Shown: positions 16,754 to 25,768, numbered from the stretch's first letter. The stretch: DNA of 64,000 nt from Mucilaginibacter frigoritolerans (GCF_007830615.1 NZ_VLLI01000005.1:124001-188000); one strand, 5' to 3'. Notes: generated by a model from the sequence alone, not told the origin. Made by a program: numbers and translations.

Positions 16754-18892
16754 ATGAAAAGAATATTTGTCTGTTTATTTAGCCTGGTAATTTTCAGTGC
16801 TGTAAAAGCGCAGGATATACCGGCTATCAATGCAAGCATGAACAAGGTTAAATTGAATTTTATGCTTGATGCAGATGGCAAACCTGTTTACAGTGTTTTT
16901 TATGGCAATAAAGCAGTCATAAATAATTCTTACCTCGGAATTAAGCTGGCTAATGACAGTGCATTCGATAAAAATTTTGCTTTAACGGGCTCAGAAAAGA
17001 CTGATGTTGACGAAACCTGGCAACCGGTTTGGGGCGAAGTAAAAGACATTCGTAACCACTATCAACAGGTTATTGTTCATCTGAAACAAAAGAACGCTCC
17101 GGGTAGATTGATGAATATTATTTTCAGGGTATTTACGGATGGGGTTGGTTTCAGATATGAATTTCCAAAACAGGCAGGTCTTAAATATTTTACGGTGGCT
17201 GATGAATTAACTGAGTTTAGTTTAACCGGTGATCATAAAACTTTTTGGATTCCAGGTGATTACGATAGTAATGAGTACCAATACACTATTTCACCTTTGA
17301 GTAAGGTAGATGCGTCTGTACTGGCAAAATCAGCAACGGATATTGCTGTACGTTTTGTACCTGATAAGTATGGCATACAAACGCCTTTGATGATGAAAAC
17401 TGTCGATGGACTTTATATCAATATTCATGAAGCGGCTTTGTCAAACTATACCTCCATGCAATTGCATGTAGATGCCAAAACATTTAAACTAACAGCTAAT
17501 TTGGTGCCTGATGCAGTGGGTAATAAAGCTTACATGCTTGCTCCCTGCAGCACCCCATGGCGCACAATTATTGTAAGTGATAAAGCAGCTGATATCTTGT
17601 CATCTAAAATGATTTTGAATTTGAATGAGCCATCAAAAATTGAGAATACTTCATGGATAAAACCAATGAAATTTGTTGGCGTTTGGCTGGAAATGCAAAC
17701 TGGAAAAAGTACATGGAATTATGCCGATAGGGCAGATACGCTTGGTGCAGATGGAAAACTTATTCCGAATGGAAAACACGGAGCTAATACGGCGAATGTA
17801 AAAAGGTACATTGATTTTGCTGCCAGTAATGGAATTGGAGGTGTTTTGGTTGAGGGATGGAACGTAGGCTGGGAAGACTGGTTTGGCAACTGGAAAGAGA
17901 ATGTGTTTGATTTTGTTACACCATATCCTGATTTTGATGTTAAAGCCATTACTGATTACGCCGCTTCGAAAGGTGTAAAAATGATTATGCACAACGAAAC
18001 CTCAGGCTCAGCTACCAATTATGAGCGACAGATGGATACTGCTTTCCGTTTTATGAATAAATTTGGATATACATCAGTTAAAACCGGTTATGTAGGAAAA
18101 ATTATTCCGCGAGGCGAGCATCATGACGGGCCCTGGATGGTTGCCCATTATGTTAGGGTTGCAGAAAAAGCTGCACAATATCATGTAATGTTGGATGCCC
18201 ATGAGCCGGTTAGACCAACAGGTTTACAACGTACCTATCCAAACTGGATGGCTTGTGAAGCCGGACGTGGAAATGAATATAATTTATTTAGTAGTGGCAA
18301 TAACCCTGGACATGAAACCATTATGCCCTTTACCCGCTTAATGGGTGGCCCAATGGATTATACGCCTGGAGTTTTTAATATTAATGGATATTCTACTGTT
18401 CCTGGAAGACAAATCCATACCACATTAGCCAAACAACTGGCTTTATATGTTACCATGTACAGTCCGCTGCAAATGGCGGCTGATATCCCTGATAGCTATG
18501 AACAACATATGGATGCTTTCCAGTTTATAAAAGATGTAGCTGTTGACTGGGATGATACCAAAATTGTTGAAGCTGAACCGGGAGAATACATTACCATAGC
18601 CCGTAAAGAAAAGAATGCACCTAATTGGTTTGTAGGTGCCATTACAAATGAAAATGCACGTAATGCTGTTATACCGCTCGATTTTTTGGATAAGGATAAA
18701 AAATATGTTGTTACTATTTATGCAGATGGTGCTGGTGCCGACTGGAAAAAAAATCCGGAAACATATCAGATCACCAAATGCTTAGCAAAATCAGGAACAA
18801 TACTTAATATCAAATTGGCAAATGGAGGCGGAGCCGCAATCAGCATAAAACCCGCTGCCGAAGAAGACAAAGGCCTGAAGTTTTATAAATAG
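16754..18892 (+). CDS. Glycoside hydrolase family 97 alpha-glucosidase (SusB-like, inverting type)
   Basis: A 712-aa secreted enzyme (signal peptide MKRIFVCLFSLVIFSAVKAQ) releasing glucose from alpha-glucans in the periplasm. The start at 16754 is preferred over an in-frame ATG at 16706, because only it puts the signal peptide at the N-terminus. The order is an N-terminal GH97 beta-sandwich, a TIM barrel (GGVLVEGWNVGWEDWFGNW) and a C-terminal beta-domain. From family knowledge of Bacteroides SusB, the catalytic glutamates E439, E508 and E532 align with Glu415 (HNETS), Glu484 (DAHEPVRPTG) and Glu508 (GRGNEY) here at a constant offset of 24. Gly445 (SVKTGYVG) stands where retaining GH97 galactosidases have an Asp nucleophile, so an inverting alpha-glucosidase is predicted. 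Confidence 0.92.
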   Translation: MKRIFVCLFSLVIFSAVKAQDIPAINASMNKVKLNFMLDADGKPVYSVFYGNKAVINNSYLGIKLANDSAFDKNFALTGSEKTDVDETWQPVWGEVKDIRNHYQQVIVHLKQKNAPGRLMNIIFRVFTDGVGFRYEFPKQAGLKYFTVADELTEFSLTGDHKTFWIPGDYDSNEYQYTISPLSKVDASVLAKSATDIAVRFVPDKYGIQTPLMMKTVDGLYINIHEAALSNYTSMQLHVDAKTFKLTANLVPDAVGNKAYMLAPCSTPWRTIIVSDKAADILSSKMILNLNEPSKIENTSWIKPMKFVGVWLEMQTGKSTWNYADRADTLGADGKLIPNGKHGANTANVKRYIDFAASNGIGGVLVEGWNVGWEDWFGNWKENVFDFVTPYPDFDVKAITDYAASKGVKMIMHNETSGSATNYERQMDTAFRFMNKFGYTSVKTGYVGKIIPRGEHHDGPWMVAHYVRVAEKAAQYHVMLDAHEPVRPTGLQRTYPNWMACEAGRGNEYNLFSSGNNPGHETIMPFTRLMGGPMDYTPGVFNINGYSTVPGRQIHTTLAKQLALYVTMYSPLQMAADIPDSYEQHMDAFQFIKDVAVDWDDTKIVEAEPGEYITIARKEKNAPNWFVGAITNENARNAVIPLDFLDKDKKYVVTIYADGAGADWKKNPETYQITKCLAKSGTILNIKLANGGGAAISIKPAAEEDKGLKFYK

Positions 18893-18918
18893 ATATTATC
18901 TAAACCTTGTTGTTTTTT

Positions 18919-18946
18919 AAAGTGTGCAACTTTGCACGCTTTTTTT
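18919..18946 (+). terminator. Intrinsic terminator after the GH97 gene
   Basis: GTGTGCAA pairs with TTGCACGC (one G-U pair), flanked by A/T pairs and followed by a run of seven T residues. Confidence 0.85.
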
Positions 18947-18984
18947 GTTTCTAGCTATTTGTGTAATTAAAAGCATTTCAAGGT

Positions 18985-20469
18985 TTAGTTATAGCTTTTT
19001 TTAATTGCCTTTTTTAATATATCCACAGCTTCTTTTAATTCACTATGATTTAATGAAGCAAAACCTAGTCTTATCGCGTGGTTTTTAAAGTTTTTATCAT
19101 GGTAGTAATCAAGCCCGTTACTAATAGAGAGCCCCATTTCAGCTGCTTTTTCGGCTACTTTTGCGGTATCATGTTTATTAATATAATTAATCCATATGGC
19201 AAAGCCTCCTTCAGGCACTTTGAAAGATATTTCGTCTGACAAATGTTCATTAAGTAAACGACAAAGCTCATCGCGCCTTTCATGGTAAAGTTTGTTGGCT
19301 TTTTTTAGGTGTCGTCCAATATCCCCGTTTTTTAAAAGATTAGCCATTGCTTCTTCCAGCAAATGCTCTCCCTGACGGTCAATTAGTTTACGAAGCTTCG
19401 TGACTTGTATTAAAAAGTTCTGCGGTGCTACCATAAAACCAATTCGGATACCCGGTGCAATGGTTTTACAAAATGAACCAATATAAATTACATTGCCATA
19501 ATAATTGGCGCTGGCTAAAGGTAATACAGGACTACTGGTATACTGAAAATCAAAATCATAGTCGTCCTCAATAATTGCAAACTTATAGTTTTTGGCCAAC
19601 TCCAACAGACGCATTCGGCGGTCAGGACTAAGCGTTACCGTAGTTGGAGTATGATGATGAGGGATCACATATAATAACCTTACTTTTTTCTTTTTGCAAA
19701 TAGCTTCTACAGCATCCATATCAATTCCATACTCATCAACCGGTACCAATTCCAGCTTTCCACCAGCCTGCTCAAACACTTCATTTGCCCCAGAATAACC
19801 AGGCTCGCCAACAATAACGATGTCATTTTTAGTTAATAAAATTTGTGCTGTAAGGTAAAGTGCCATTTGTACTCCCTTGGTTATCAAAATATCCTCTGAC
19901 CCAATATGAAGGCCACGGGTTTCAAAAAGAAAGCTGGCAAGTTCATTTCTCAGGTTTTCTGAGCCCTGTTCCGGCCCGTACATCAGGTATTTATGGGTGA
20001 ATTGATAATTTGCAAACCGCCTGTATTCTCTAACAAGCAACTCAACAGGAGCAATGCGGGTATCCGGAAAGCCGTCATTAAAAAAAAGGTTACCTTCTGC
20101 GCTCTTTTTAAACAAACTGATGCCAGTTGTTTTATTTTCAACATTAAAAGAAGTTTCATTTGGTAAACTATGCGGTTTAACCAGATCCAATATGGGTCTT
20201 GGCTTAACATCCGGGAGTTTTTTGGCCACAAAGATTCCTTTACGCGGATATACATCTATCCAGCTTTGAGCATACAATTCATCATAGGCGGCAACAATAG
20301 TTTTCCGGTGAACTTGCATGCCGTCTGCCAGTGTTCTGCTTGAAGGTAACGCAGAGCCAGGCGATAAAGTTCCTTGCCTTATATGAGCAATTATACCATT
20401 GGCTATCTGTTGATAAACAGGTATATGAAGATTTTTGTCAATTTTTAAAAGGTTTTCAGTTAATATCAT
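18985..20469 (-). CDS. MocR-type transcriptional regulator (GntR HTH + aminotransferase domain)
   Basis: A 494-aa fusion. Residues about 15-85 are a GntR-type winged helix (VYQQIANGIIAHIRQGTLSPGSALPSSRTLADGMQVHRKTIVAAYDEL). From about 130 on it has a class-I aminotransferase fold with the PLP-binding lysine region YIGSFCKTIAPGIRIGFM and DDYDFDF. MocR/PdxR/GabR proteins use PLP, alone or with an amine or aldehyde ligand, as effector and usually control divergent neighbours. Here the neighbours are the doxX-cupin-MBL genes starting 83 bp away, and the spacer contains repeated TGGACTA half-sites, which supports direct regulation of both directions. The effector is unknown. Confidence 0.9.
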   Translation of the reverse strand: MILTENLLKIDKNLHIPVYQQIANGIIAHIRQGTLSPGSALPSSRTLADGMQVHRKTIVAAYDELYAQSWIDVYPRKGIFVAKKLPDVKPRPILDLVKPHSLPNETSFNVENKTTGISLFKKSAEGNLFFNDGFPDTRIAPVELLVREYRRFANYQFTHKYLMYGPEQGSENLRNELASFLFETRGLHIGSEDILITKGVQMALYLTAQILLTKNDIVIVGEPGYSGANEVFEQAGGKLELVPVDEYGIDMDAVEAICKKKKVRLLYVIPHHHTPTTVTLSPDRRMRLLELAKNYKFAIIEDDYDFDFQYTSSPVLPLASANYYGNVIYIGSFCKTIAPGIRIGFMVAPQNFLIQVTKLRKLIDRQGEHLLEEAMANLLKNGDIGRHLKKANKLYHERRDELCRLLNEHLSDEISFKVPEGGFAIWINYINKHDTAKVAEKAAEMGLSISNGLDYYHDKNFKNHAIRLGFASLNHSELKEAVDILKKAIKKSYN

Positions 20470-20471
20470 TC

Positions 20472-20514
20472 TGGACTACCTTGTTTGTTGTTTGTGGACT
20501 ACTAAAATAGTCCA
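20472..20514. promoter_or_regulatory. Probable MocR operator: TGGACTAC direct repeat plus TGGACTA/TAGTCCA palindrome
   Basis: TGGACTAC occurs at 20472-20479 and again at 20495-20502, 23 bp apart (about two helical turns). The second copy also forms an inverted repeat with TAGTCCA at 20508-20514. It lies in the 83-bp divergent spacer. Confidence 0.6.
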
Positions 20515-20552
20515 ATAGTCTGGTATTTTCGGGTATAAATAATAAAATAATT

Positions 20553-21026
20553 ATGGAAAAGAATTCAATAGTTAAAATCATATCAGTATATCTAAGAGTT
20601 GCAATTGCAACTGCATACCTATGGGAAGTTGCTGATCGTTTAGGTTTTCTTGGTGCACACGGTCAGCCACACGTAGGTTGGGGCGATTGGGCACACTTTA
20701 TTGATTATGCAAGTCAGGTAATGCATTTTTTACCGTCTTCTTTTATTCCGGTGCTTGCTGTATTTGCATCATTGGGCGAAGGCCTTTTTGGACTGATGCT
20801 GTTATTCGGCTTGTTTACCCGTATAGCAGCTTTAGGCAGCGGTGTTTTAAGTTTATGTTTTGCCATAGCTATGGCCATTTCTTTTGGTATTGATTCACCT
20901 TTAGGTTATTCTGTTTTCACACTAAGTGCTGCAAGTTTCCTTTTGGCAATGCAACCACAATACGCTTTTAGTATTGATGCACTATTGAATAAAAATAAAG
21001 TACAAAATGATTTATCAACCTTATAA
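20553..21026 (+). CDS. DoxX family membrane protein
   Basis: A 157-aa inner-membrane protein with four predicted helices: the N-terminal segment containing YLRVAIATAYLWEVADRLG, then FIPVLAVFASLGEGLFGLMLLFGL, IAALGSGVLSLCFAIAMAISFG and FTLSAASFLLAM. The GEGLFGLMLLFGLFTR motif resembles the GxxLLLGLxTR of DoxX/TQO-small-subunit relatives. DoxX-like proteins are linked to thiosulfate:quinone oxidoreductase and redox defence, but most have no known role. It is the first gene of the operon divergent from the MocR regulator, and the cupin gene follows after 14 bp. Confidence 0.82.
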   Translation: MEKNSIVKIISVYLRVAIATAYLWEVADRLGFLGAHGQPHVGWGDWAHFIDYASQVMHFLPSSFIPVLAVFASLGEGLFGLMLLFGLFTRIAALGSGVLSLCFAIAMAISFGIDSPLGYSVFTLSAASFLLAMQPQYAFSIDALLNKNKVQNDLSTL

Positions 21027-21040
21027 ATAAATACTGAGCC

Positions 21041-21493
21041 ATGAAATTGAAACACACAAAAACTTTATCAATAATTCTCTTGATGATCCTGTCCGCCATA
21101 AAAGTTTGGGCGCAGCAGCCTGTTCGCCTATCATCAGCTGGGAAGATTATGGATATCACAATTCTAAAAAAACTGATTAATGAACCTGGCATTAATAATA
21201 AAGAGGTAAGGATAGAGGTAGTCAGTTTTCCTCCAGGGAGTACATCACCGCCACACATGCACCCATGCCCAACCTTTGGCTATGTACTTGAAGGAGAAAT
21301 AGAATCAGTTTTTGAAGGTCAAAAGCATATTTATAAGCAGGGTGATTCCTTTTATGAAAAGTCTTTTGGATTGCATTCTGTTACGCATAACAATAATCTT
21401 TCAAAACAGGCTAAACTATTGGTGTTCTTTATTGCAGACCCGAATCAATCAACCAGTGTTCCACCTAAAAATAGTTCAAAAGTGGACAGGTAG
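21041..21493 (+). CDS. Secreted cupin-domain protein
   Basis: A 150-aa protein with a signal peptide (to about residue 25, KVWAQ) and a single cupin beta-barrel. The first cupin motif is seen as PPGSTSPPHMHPCPTFGYVLEGEIESVF (two His and a downstream Glu as metal ligands), with KQGDSFYEKSFGLHSVTHN as the second. Single-domain cupins of this sort bind a metal and may act as dioxygenases, isomerases or sensors; no substrate can be assigned. It is co-directional with doxX and the MBL-fold gene under likely MocR control. Confidence 0.82.
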   Translation: MKLKHTKTLSIILLMILSAIKVWAQQPVRLSSAGKIMDITILKKLINEPGINNKEVRIEVVSFPPGSTSPPHMHPCPTFGYVLEGEIESVFEGQKHIYKQGDSFYEKSFGLHSVTHNNNLSKQAKLLVFFIADPNQSTSVPPKNSSKVDR

Positions 21494-21539
21494 TTTATTA
21501 AAATGAAAGCAAAATAACTTATATCAATAAAACAAAAAA

Positions 21540-22346
21540 ATGAATAAAGCTTTGATATGTACCACTTGTGGTACTCAATATCCACCCGATAAGGAAGTGC
21601 CAGACTTATGTACTATTTGCAATGATGATCGTCAGTACATTGCTGAAAACGGGCAACATTGGACAACAATGGATGAACTTAAGAAAACCTATGCCACTAG
21701 AGTTGAACTAATTGCAGAGCAGATATACAGTTTAAGAGTACAACCTGATTTCGCCTTAACTAACCGGGCGCTGCTGGTAAAATCAGCTGGTGGTAATATT
21801 TTATGGGATTGCATTCCACTTCCCGATGCGGAGACAATTGATTTTATCAAGGCGAACGGGGGGCTTAAAGCAATTGTATTTTCGCACCCGCATTATTATA
21901 GTACAATGAATGAGTGGGCGTCATTGTTTAATTGTCCTGTTTATATTCATGAAAATGATAGGGAATGGATTAAGTATAATAACGAACATATCCACTTATG
22001 GAGTGGCCAAACCCAGCAGTTATGGGACGATATCCGGATTATTCATACTGGTGGGCATTTTCCGGGAAGTTGTGTGCTGCATATTCCTGCTTTGTCAGAA
22101 AAAGGAACGATTTTATGTGGGGATAGCCTTTATATTTCATGTAGCAAACGCCACACGGCTGTTATGTACAGTTATCCCAACCAAATTTTATTACCCCGAA
22201 ACGAGTTTGCTACTTTTTATCAAAAATGGGATGGAATAACGTTTGACACTATGTACGGTGCTTTTGACAACCAGGATTTAAAAGGAAATGCCATGCAGGT
22301 ATTTGAAGTATCAATGCAACGGTACAAAAAAAGTTATGGGTTGTAG
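21540..22346 (+). CDS. MBL-fold protein with N-terminal zinc-ribbon
   Basis: A 268-aa cytoplasmic protein. Residues 7-29 form a small zinc-ribbon or rubredoxin-like knuckle (CTTCG...LCTIC). The rest has the metallo-beta-lactamase fold: IVFSHPHYYSTMNEW in the position of the usual HxHxDH, HTGGHFPGSCVLH, GDSLYIS and a late HTAVMYSYPN. Compared with the canonical HxHxDH motif the third position lacks Asp-His, so a standard two-zinc site is doubtful. It may bind one metal or act in a modified way. Its stop codon lies inside a strong bidirectional terminator. It is probably the last gene of the doxX operon. Confidence 0.82.
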   Translation: MNKALICTTCGTQYPPDKEVPDLCTICNDDRQYIAENGQHWTTMDELKKTYATRVELIAEQIYSLRVQPDFALTNRALLVKSAGGNILWDCIPLPDAETIDFIKANGGLKAIVFSHPHYYSTMNEWASLFNCPVYIHENDREWIKYNNEHIHLWSGQTQQLWDDIRIIHTGGHFPGSCVLHIPALSEKGTILCGDSLYISCSKRHTAVMYSYPNQILLPRNEFATFYQKWDGITFDTMYGAFDNQDLKGNAMQVFEVSMQRYKKSYGL

Positions 22347-22368
22347 CATTATTTGCTACAACCCATAA
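22334..22368. terminator. Bidirectional terminator between the MBL gene and the response regulator
   Basis: A perfect 15-bp stem (22334-22348 with 22354-22368) with a 5-nt loop between convergent genes. An A run upstream (22326-22332) gives a U tract for the minus-strand gene. Confidence 0.85.
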
Positions 22369-22392
22369 TAATGATAAAGATGAGTATTTTAA

Positions 22393-23769
22393 TTACTCTC
22401 CTCTTTTTAAACCGAATTTCTCTATTTTACTGTAAAGGTGGCTGCGTTGTATATCAATATCATCGGCAGTTTTTGAAACGTTCCAGTTGTTTTTCTCCAA
22501 TTTAAATTTGATATACTCCCGTTCGGCGAAATCTTTGTACTCCTGGAAATTTGCAAACTGGTCATAGTCGGTTTGCTGGCCCGCAGGTACATTGGTTATA
22601 CCTGTTGATGATGATGGATTGGCAAAAGCCTTTACATCGGCATCAGTAATAATTTTATCACTTAAAATAATTAAACGTTCCACCATATTGCGCAACTCGC
22701 GGATGTTACCGGTCCAAGGCAGTGATTTTAAGGCATCCATAGCAGCTTCTGATATTTTTTTAACCGGCATGCCGTAATCATTGCATATCTCATCTAAAAA
22801 ACTCTGTGTAAGTAAGCCTATGTCGTCTTTACGATCGGTGAGGGAAGGTACGTGTATTAAAATAACACTTAAGCGGTGGTATAAGTCCATCCGGAAGTTA
22901 CCTGCTTCAATCTCTTTTAAAAGATCTTTGTTGGTAGCGGCTACTACCCGCACATCTACTTCAATTTCTTTTTCACCGCCCACACGGGTAATCTTATTTT
23001 CCTGTAATGCACGTAATACTTTAGCCTGGGTAGGAGGACTCATATCGCCAATTTCGTCCAAAAATAAAGTTCCGCCATTAGCAGATTCAAACTTGCCTAT
23101 ACGTTGTTTGATGGCAGAAGTAAATGAACCTTTTTCATGCCCGAATAGTTCACTTTCAATTAATTCAGAAGGTATGGCAGCGCAATTTACTTCAATAAGT
23201 GGTGCACCAGAGCGGTTTGATTTTTCATGCAGCCAACGGGCTACCAGCTCTTTACCGCTTCCGTTTGCACCTGTAATTAATACACGGGCATCCGTAGGCG
23301 CAACCCTTTCAATGGTTTCTTTGATTTTCAGTATGGCCTGGGAACCGCCTAAAATAGGCCTGACTTTGGATACCCGTCTCTTTAATACTTTAGCTTCTGA
23401 TACCAGACTCCCTCTGTCGAGTGCGTTGCGGACAGTAATAAGTAAACGGTTAAGATCGGGTGGTTTTGATATAAAATCAAATGCTCCTTTTTTACTGGCT
23501 TCAACGGCTGTTTCTACAGTTCCATGGCCGGATATCATGATAAAAGGAAGGTCTGGTTTAATATAAAGACCTTCAGTTAGCACTTCCATGCCGTCCATCC
23601 GGTTCATTTTAATATCACACAAAACTAGGTCATAATCATTCTTTCTGATTAATTCCAGGCCGTCTATTCCATTATCAACATCTTCAACTTCATAATCTTC
23701 GTATTCCAAAATTTCGCGTAGTGTACTGCGAATAGAGCGTTCATCATCAATAATTAAAATTTTTGCCAT
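22393..23769 (-). CDS. NtrC-family sigma-54-type response regulator
   Basis: A 458-aa cytoplasmic regulator with three domains. The receiver (1-120) has phospho-acceptor Asp52 in LVLCDIKM and Lys102 in FISKP. The AAA+ domain (about 140-365) has Walker A ITGANGSGKE, Walker B GGTLFLDEIGD and an arginine finger. The C-terminal Fis-type HTH is NWNVSKTADDIDIQRSHLYSKIEKFG. The loop that contacts sigma-54 reads GSFTSA (residues 214-219) instead of GAFTGA. The two altered positions make its ability to open sigma-54 complexes uncertain. No partner kinase is adjacent, so it is an orphan regulator here. Confidence 0.92.
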   Translation of the reverse strand: MAKILIIDDERSIRSTLREILEYEDYEVEDVDNGIDGLELIRKNDYDLVLCDIKMNRMDGMEVLTEGLYIKPDLPFIMISGHGTVETAVEASKKGAFDFISKPPDLNRLLITVRNALDRGSLVSEAKVLKRRVSKVRPILGGSQAILKIKETIERVAPTDARVLITGANGSGKELVARWLHEKSNRSGAPLIEVNCAAIPSELIESELFGHEKGSFTSAIKQRIGKFESANGGTLFLDEIGDMSPPTQAKVLRALQENKITRVGGEKEIEVDVRVVAATNKDLLKEIEAGNFRMDLYHRLSVILIHVPSLTDRKDDIGLLTQSFLDEICNDYGMPVKKISEAAMDALKSLPWTGNIRELRNMVERLIILSDKIITDADVKAFANPSSSTGITNVPAGQQTDYDQFANFQEYKDFAEREYIKFKLEKNNWNVSKTADDIDIQRSHLYSKIEKFGLKRGE

Positions 23770-23969
23770 ATTCTATAAAAATATTCTCGGGTGGGGTGTG
23801 AAAATGCTAATATATGTAATTGTATAGAAAAACAAACACTTTTTTAAGTATATGGTTTTGCAGATATGCAAATAAATATATAAGCCCACGCAAAATGGTG
23901 TTTGAGCGTTTTTTAATTATGTAACATGTTTATAAACAGAGGATAGCGGTGCCCAAAGAGAAAATAAAA

Positions 23970-24554
23970 TCAGGCCAATTGTTCAAAATCTTCCAAAGTA
24001 TCTATATCTATCTTTCCTTTTTCAAATGGAACTATAGTTACCGTATCAGTATATTTTGTAAGTAATTTTTTAGCTCCTTCAGTTCCTTTAAGGCCCAGTA
24101 ATTCGTCAAAGTATGCTTTATCAAACAAGGCAGGCGGTCCAACTGTATCATTATATCCACAAGCCGCAATGCCCGACTTAGTTTTGGCAAGCGTTAGCAT
24201 GTTCAAGATGTGTGTATCAATAAATGGCTGGTCGCAGAGCATCAGGATTACGGAACTTATAGCCGGATTAAGTTCTTGTATTTTGGCAACACCCAGCCTG
24301 ATAGAAGAAGCTATACCTTCAATCCAGTTATTGTTTTGAATGATACTTATCTCAGGTTCATTAATAGTTGGAATAATTACTTCTGCATTGGCACCTAAAA
24401 TTACCATTATTGTTTCGCATGCGGATGAATGTGCAGTTTCAATTGCCCGTTGTAAAAGTGTTTGCCCTTTGTAAACTAAATTTTGCTTCGGTTTACCCAG
24501 TCTGGAAGAAGAACCGGCTGCAAGGATAATAATTCCGATTACAGGTTTACTCAT
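23970..24554 (-). CDS. Nucleotidyltransferase, MocA/MobA-like (molybdenum cofactor cytidylyl/guanylyl transferase type)
   Basis: A 194-aa Rossmann-like transferase that would attach CMP or GMP to the molybdenum cofactor. The N-terminal NTP-binding loop IIILAAGSSSRLGKPKQNLVYKGQTLLQRAI and the LMLCDQPFID metal-binding strand are clear, and the C-terminal IDIDTLEDFEQL ending matches MocA/XdhC-associated transferases. The start ATG at 24554 (MSKPVIGIIILAAGSS) is preferred over an in-frame ATG at 24587. The gene diverges from moaA and opens the cofactor locus, so a role there is likely. MocA (cytidylyl) is favoured over MobA by the PKQ motif, with moderate confidence. Confidence 0.82.
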   Translation of the reverse strand: MSKPVIGIIILAAGSSSRLGKPKQNLVYKGQTLLQRAIETAHSSACETIMVILGANAEVIIPTINEPEISIIQNNNWIEGIASSIRLGVAKIQELNPAISSVILMLCDQPFIDTHILNMLTLAKTKSGIAACGYNDTVGPPALFDKAYFDELLGLKGTEGAKKLLTKYTDTVTIVPFEKGKIDIDTLEDFEQLA

Positions 24555-24654
24555 GGTTTTATTTGCATTGATTTTGTTACCCAACAAATGTAAAGTTATG
24601 TTGTTGATAAGCTTGAATTACCTTTGGTTTACAAAAAATACAATTAAACAACAC

Positions 24655-24685
24655 TCTGTAAATTTGTAATAGGTATTTTTACAGA
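24655..24685. promoter_or_regulatory. Inverted repeat TCTGTAAA/TTTACAGA with a -7-like box upstream of moaA
   Basis: Perfect 8-bp arms at 24655-24662 and 24678-24685. The left arm overlaps TAAATTTG (24659-24666), a TAnnTTTG match for a promoter reading towards moaA. It may be an operator. Confidence 0.4.
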
Positions 24686-24748
24686 AGGAATATCTGTATA
24701 ATAGCCATTGATGGTTATTTATTTTTGAACTATATAAATACTTAATAC

Positions 24749-25738
24749 TTGTTACTGGATAATCACGGAAGAAAAATTAATTACCTGAGACTGGCGGTGA
24801 CTGACAGGTGTAATTTACGTTGTTTTTACTGCATGCCCGAGGAGGGATTGAACTGGCTTTCGCGTAAGGAATTGATGACCTACGAAGAAATGCTGTTGCT
24901 TTGCACCGTATTGGTACAAATGGGCATCGAAAAAATACGGATAACAGGAGGTGAACCCTTTGTACGTAAAGATATTATGCAACTTTTAACGGCTTTATCA
25001 GCCCTTGATGGATTAAAGGAACTAACTATAACTACTAACGGTGTATTAACTGCGCCTTATGTAAAAGAATTAAAAAGCATTGGTGTGAAATCAGTAAACC
25101 TTAGTCTGGATACATTAGATAGCAATCGTTTTTTTTCTATAACCGGCAGGGATGAATTCGCAAACGTTATGGCTACTATGGATGAACTGCTAAAGAATAA
25201 CATGGAGGTGAAGATAAATGCTGTGGTGATGGATGGTAAAAACACACAGGATATTATTCCGCTTGTTGAATTAACAAAAGAATTGCCTTTAAGTGTTCGC
25301 TTTATTGAAGAAATGCCTTTTAATGGCGATGGCCATGTTTATAATGGTTTAAAATGGGACTATGTGCGTATTTTAGAGGAAATACAAAATCATTATCCGC
25401 AAATTGAAAAGCTTACTGATCCATTATATTCTACCTCGTATAATTATCAGGTTAAAGGACATAAAGGTAGTATCGGTATTATAGCAGCCTATTCACGCAC
25501 TTTTTGCGGTACCTGTAACCGTATTCGTGTTACACCTGTTGGTGAACTGAAAACCTGTTTATATGATAGTGGAATATTAAATGTAAAAGATTTGATTAGA
25601 GAAGGACGCAATGAAGAGCATTTAAGAAATATAATGATAAATACTTTTAATAACAGGGCAAAGGATGGTTGGGAAGCAGAGCGTTTAAGGCCCGCTAATA
25701 ACAACGTTCATGAATCAATGGCTACCATTGGGGGCTGA
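24749..25738 (+). CDS. moaA: GTP 3',8-cyclase MoaA (radical SAM)
   Basis: Catalyses the first step of molybdopterin synthesis, converting GTP to 3',8-cyclo-dihydro-GTP. It is 329 aa and complete. The radical-SAM cluster is Cys21/Cys25/Cys28 (CNLRCFYC), the C-terminal second cluster is Cys253, Cys256 and Cys270, and the essential C-terminal GG is present (ATIGG). The start is TTG at 24749: an in-frame stop sits two codons upstream and the N-terminus LLDNHGRKINYLRLAVTDRC matches the family, so a TTG start is well supported. It is the first gene of the moaA-moeA-(inserted gene)-moaC-mob-moeB run; moeA follows after 30 bp. Confidence 0.96.
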   Translation: MLLDNHGRKINYLRLAVTDRCNLRCFYCMPEEGLNWLSRKELMTYEEMLLLCTVLVQMGIEKIRITGGEPFVRKDIMQLLTALSALDGLKELTITTNGVLTAPYVKELKSIGVKSVNLSLDTLDSNRFFSITGRDEFANVMATMDELLKNNMEVKINAVVMDGKNTQDIIPLVELTKELPLSVRFIEEMPFNGDGHVYNGLKWDYVRILEEIQNHYPQIEKLTDPLYSTSYNYQVKGHKGSIGIIAAYSRTFCGTCNRIRVTPVGELKTCLYDSGILNVKDLIREGRNEEHLRNIMINTFNNRAKDGWEAERLRPANNNVHESMATIGG

Positions 25739-25768
25739 GAGAAGTCATAACAAGAAATAGTTGCACAA

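Noticed and set aside
24588..24748. Possible molybdenum-cofactor riboswitch before moaA
   Set aside because: The spacer is only about 160 bp of AT-rich sequence; apart from the short palindrome I see no conserved multi-stem structure.
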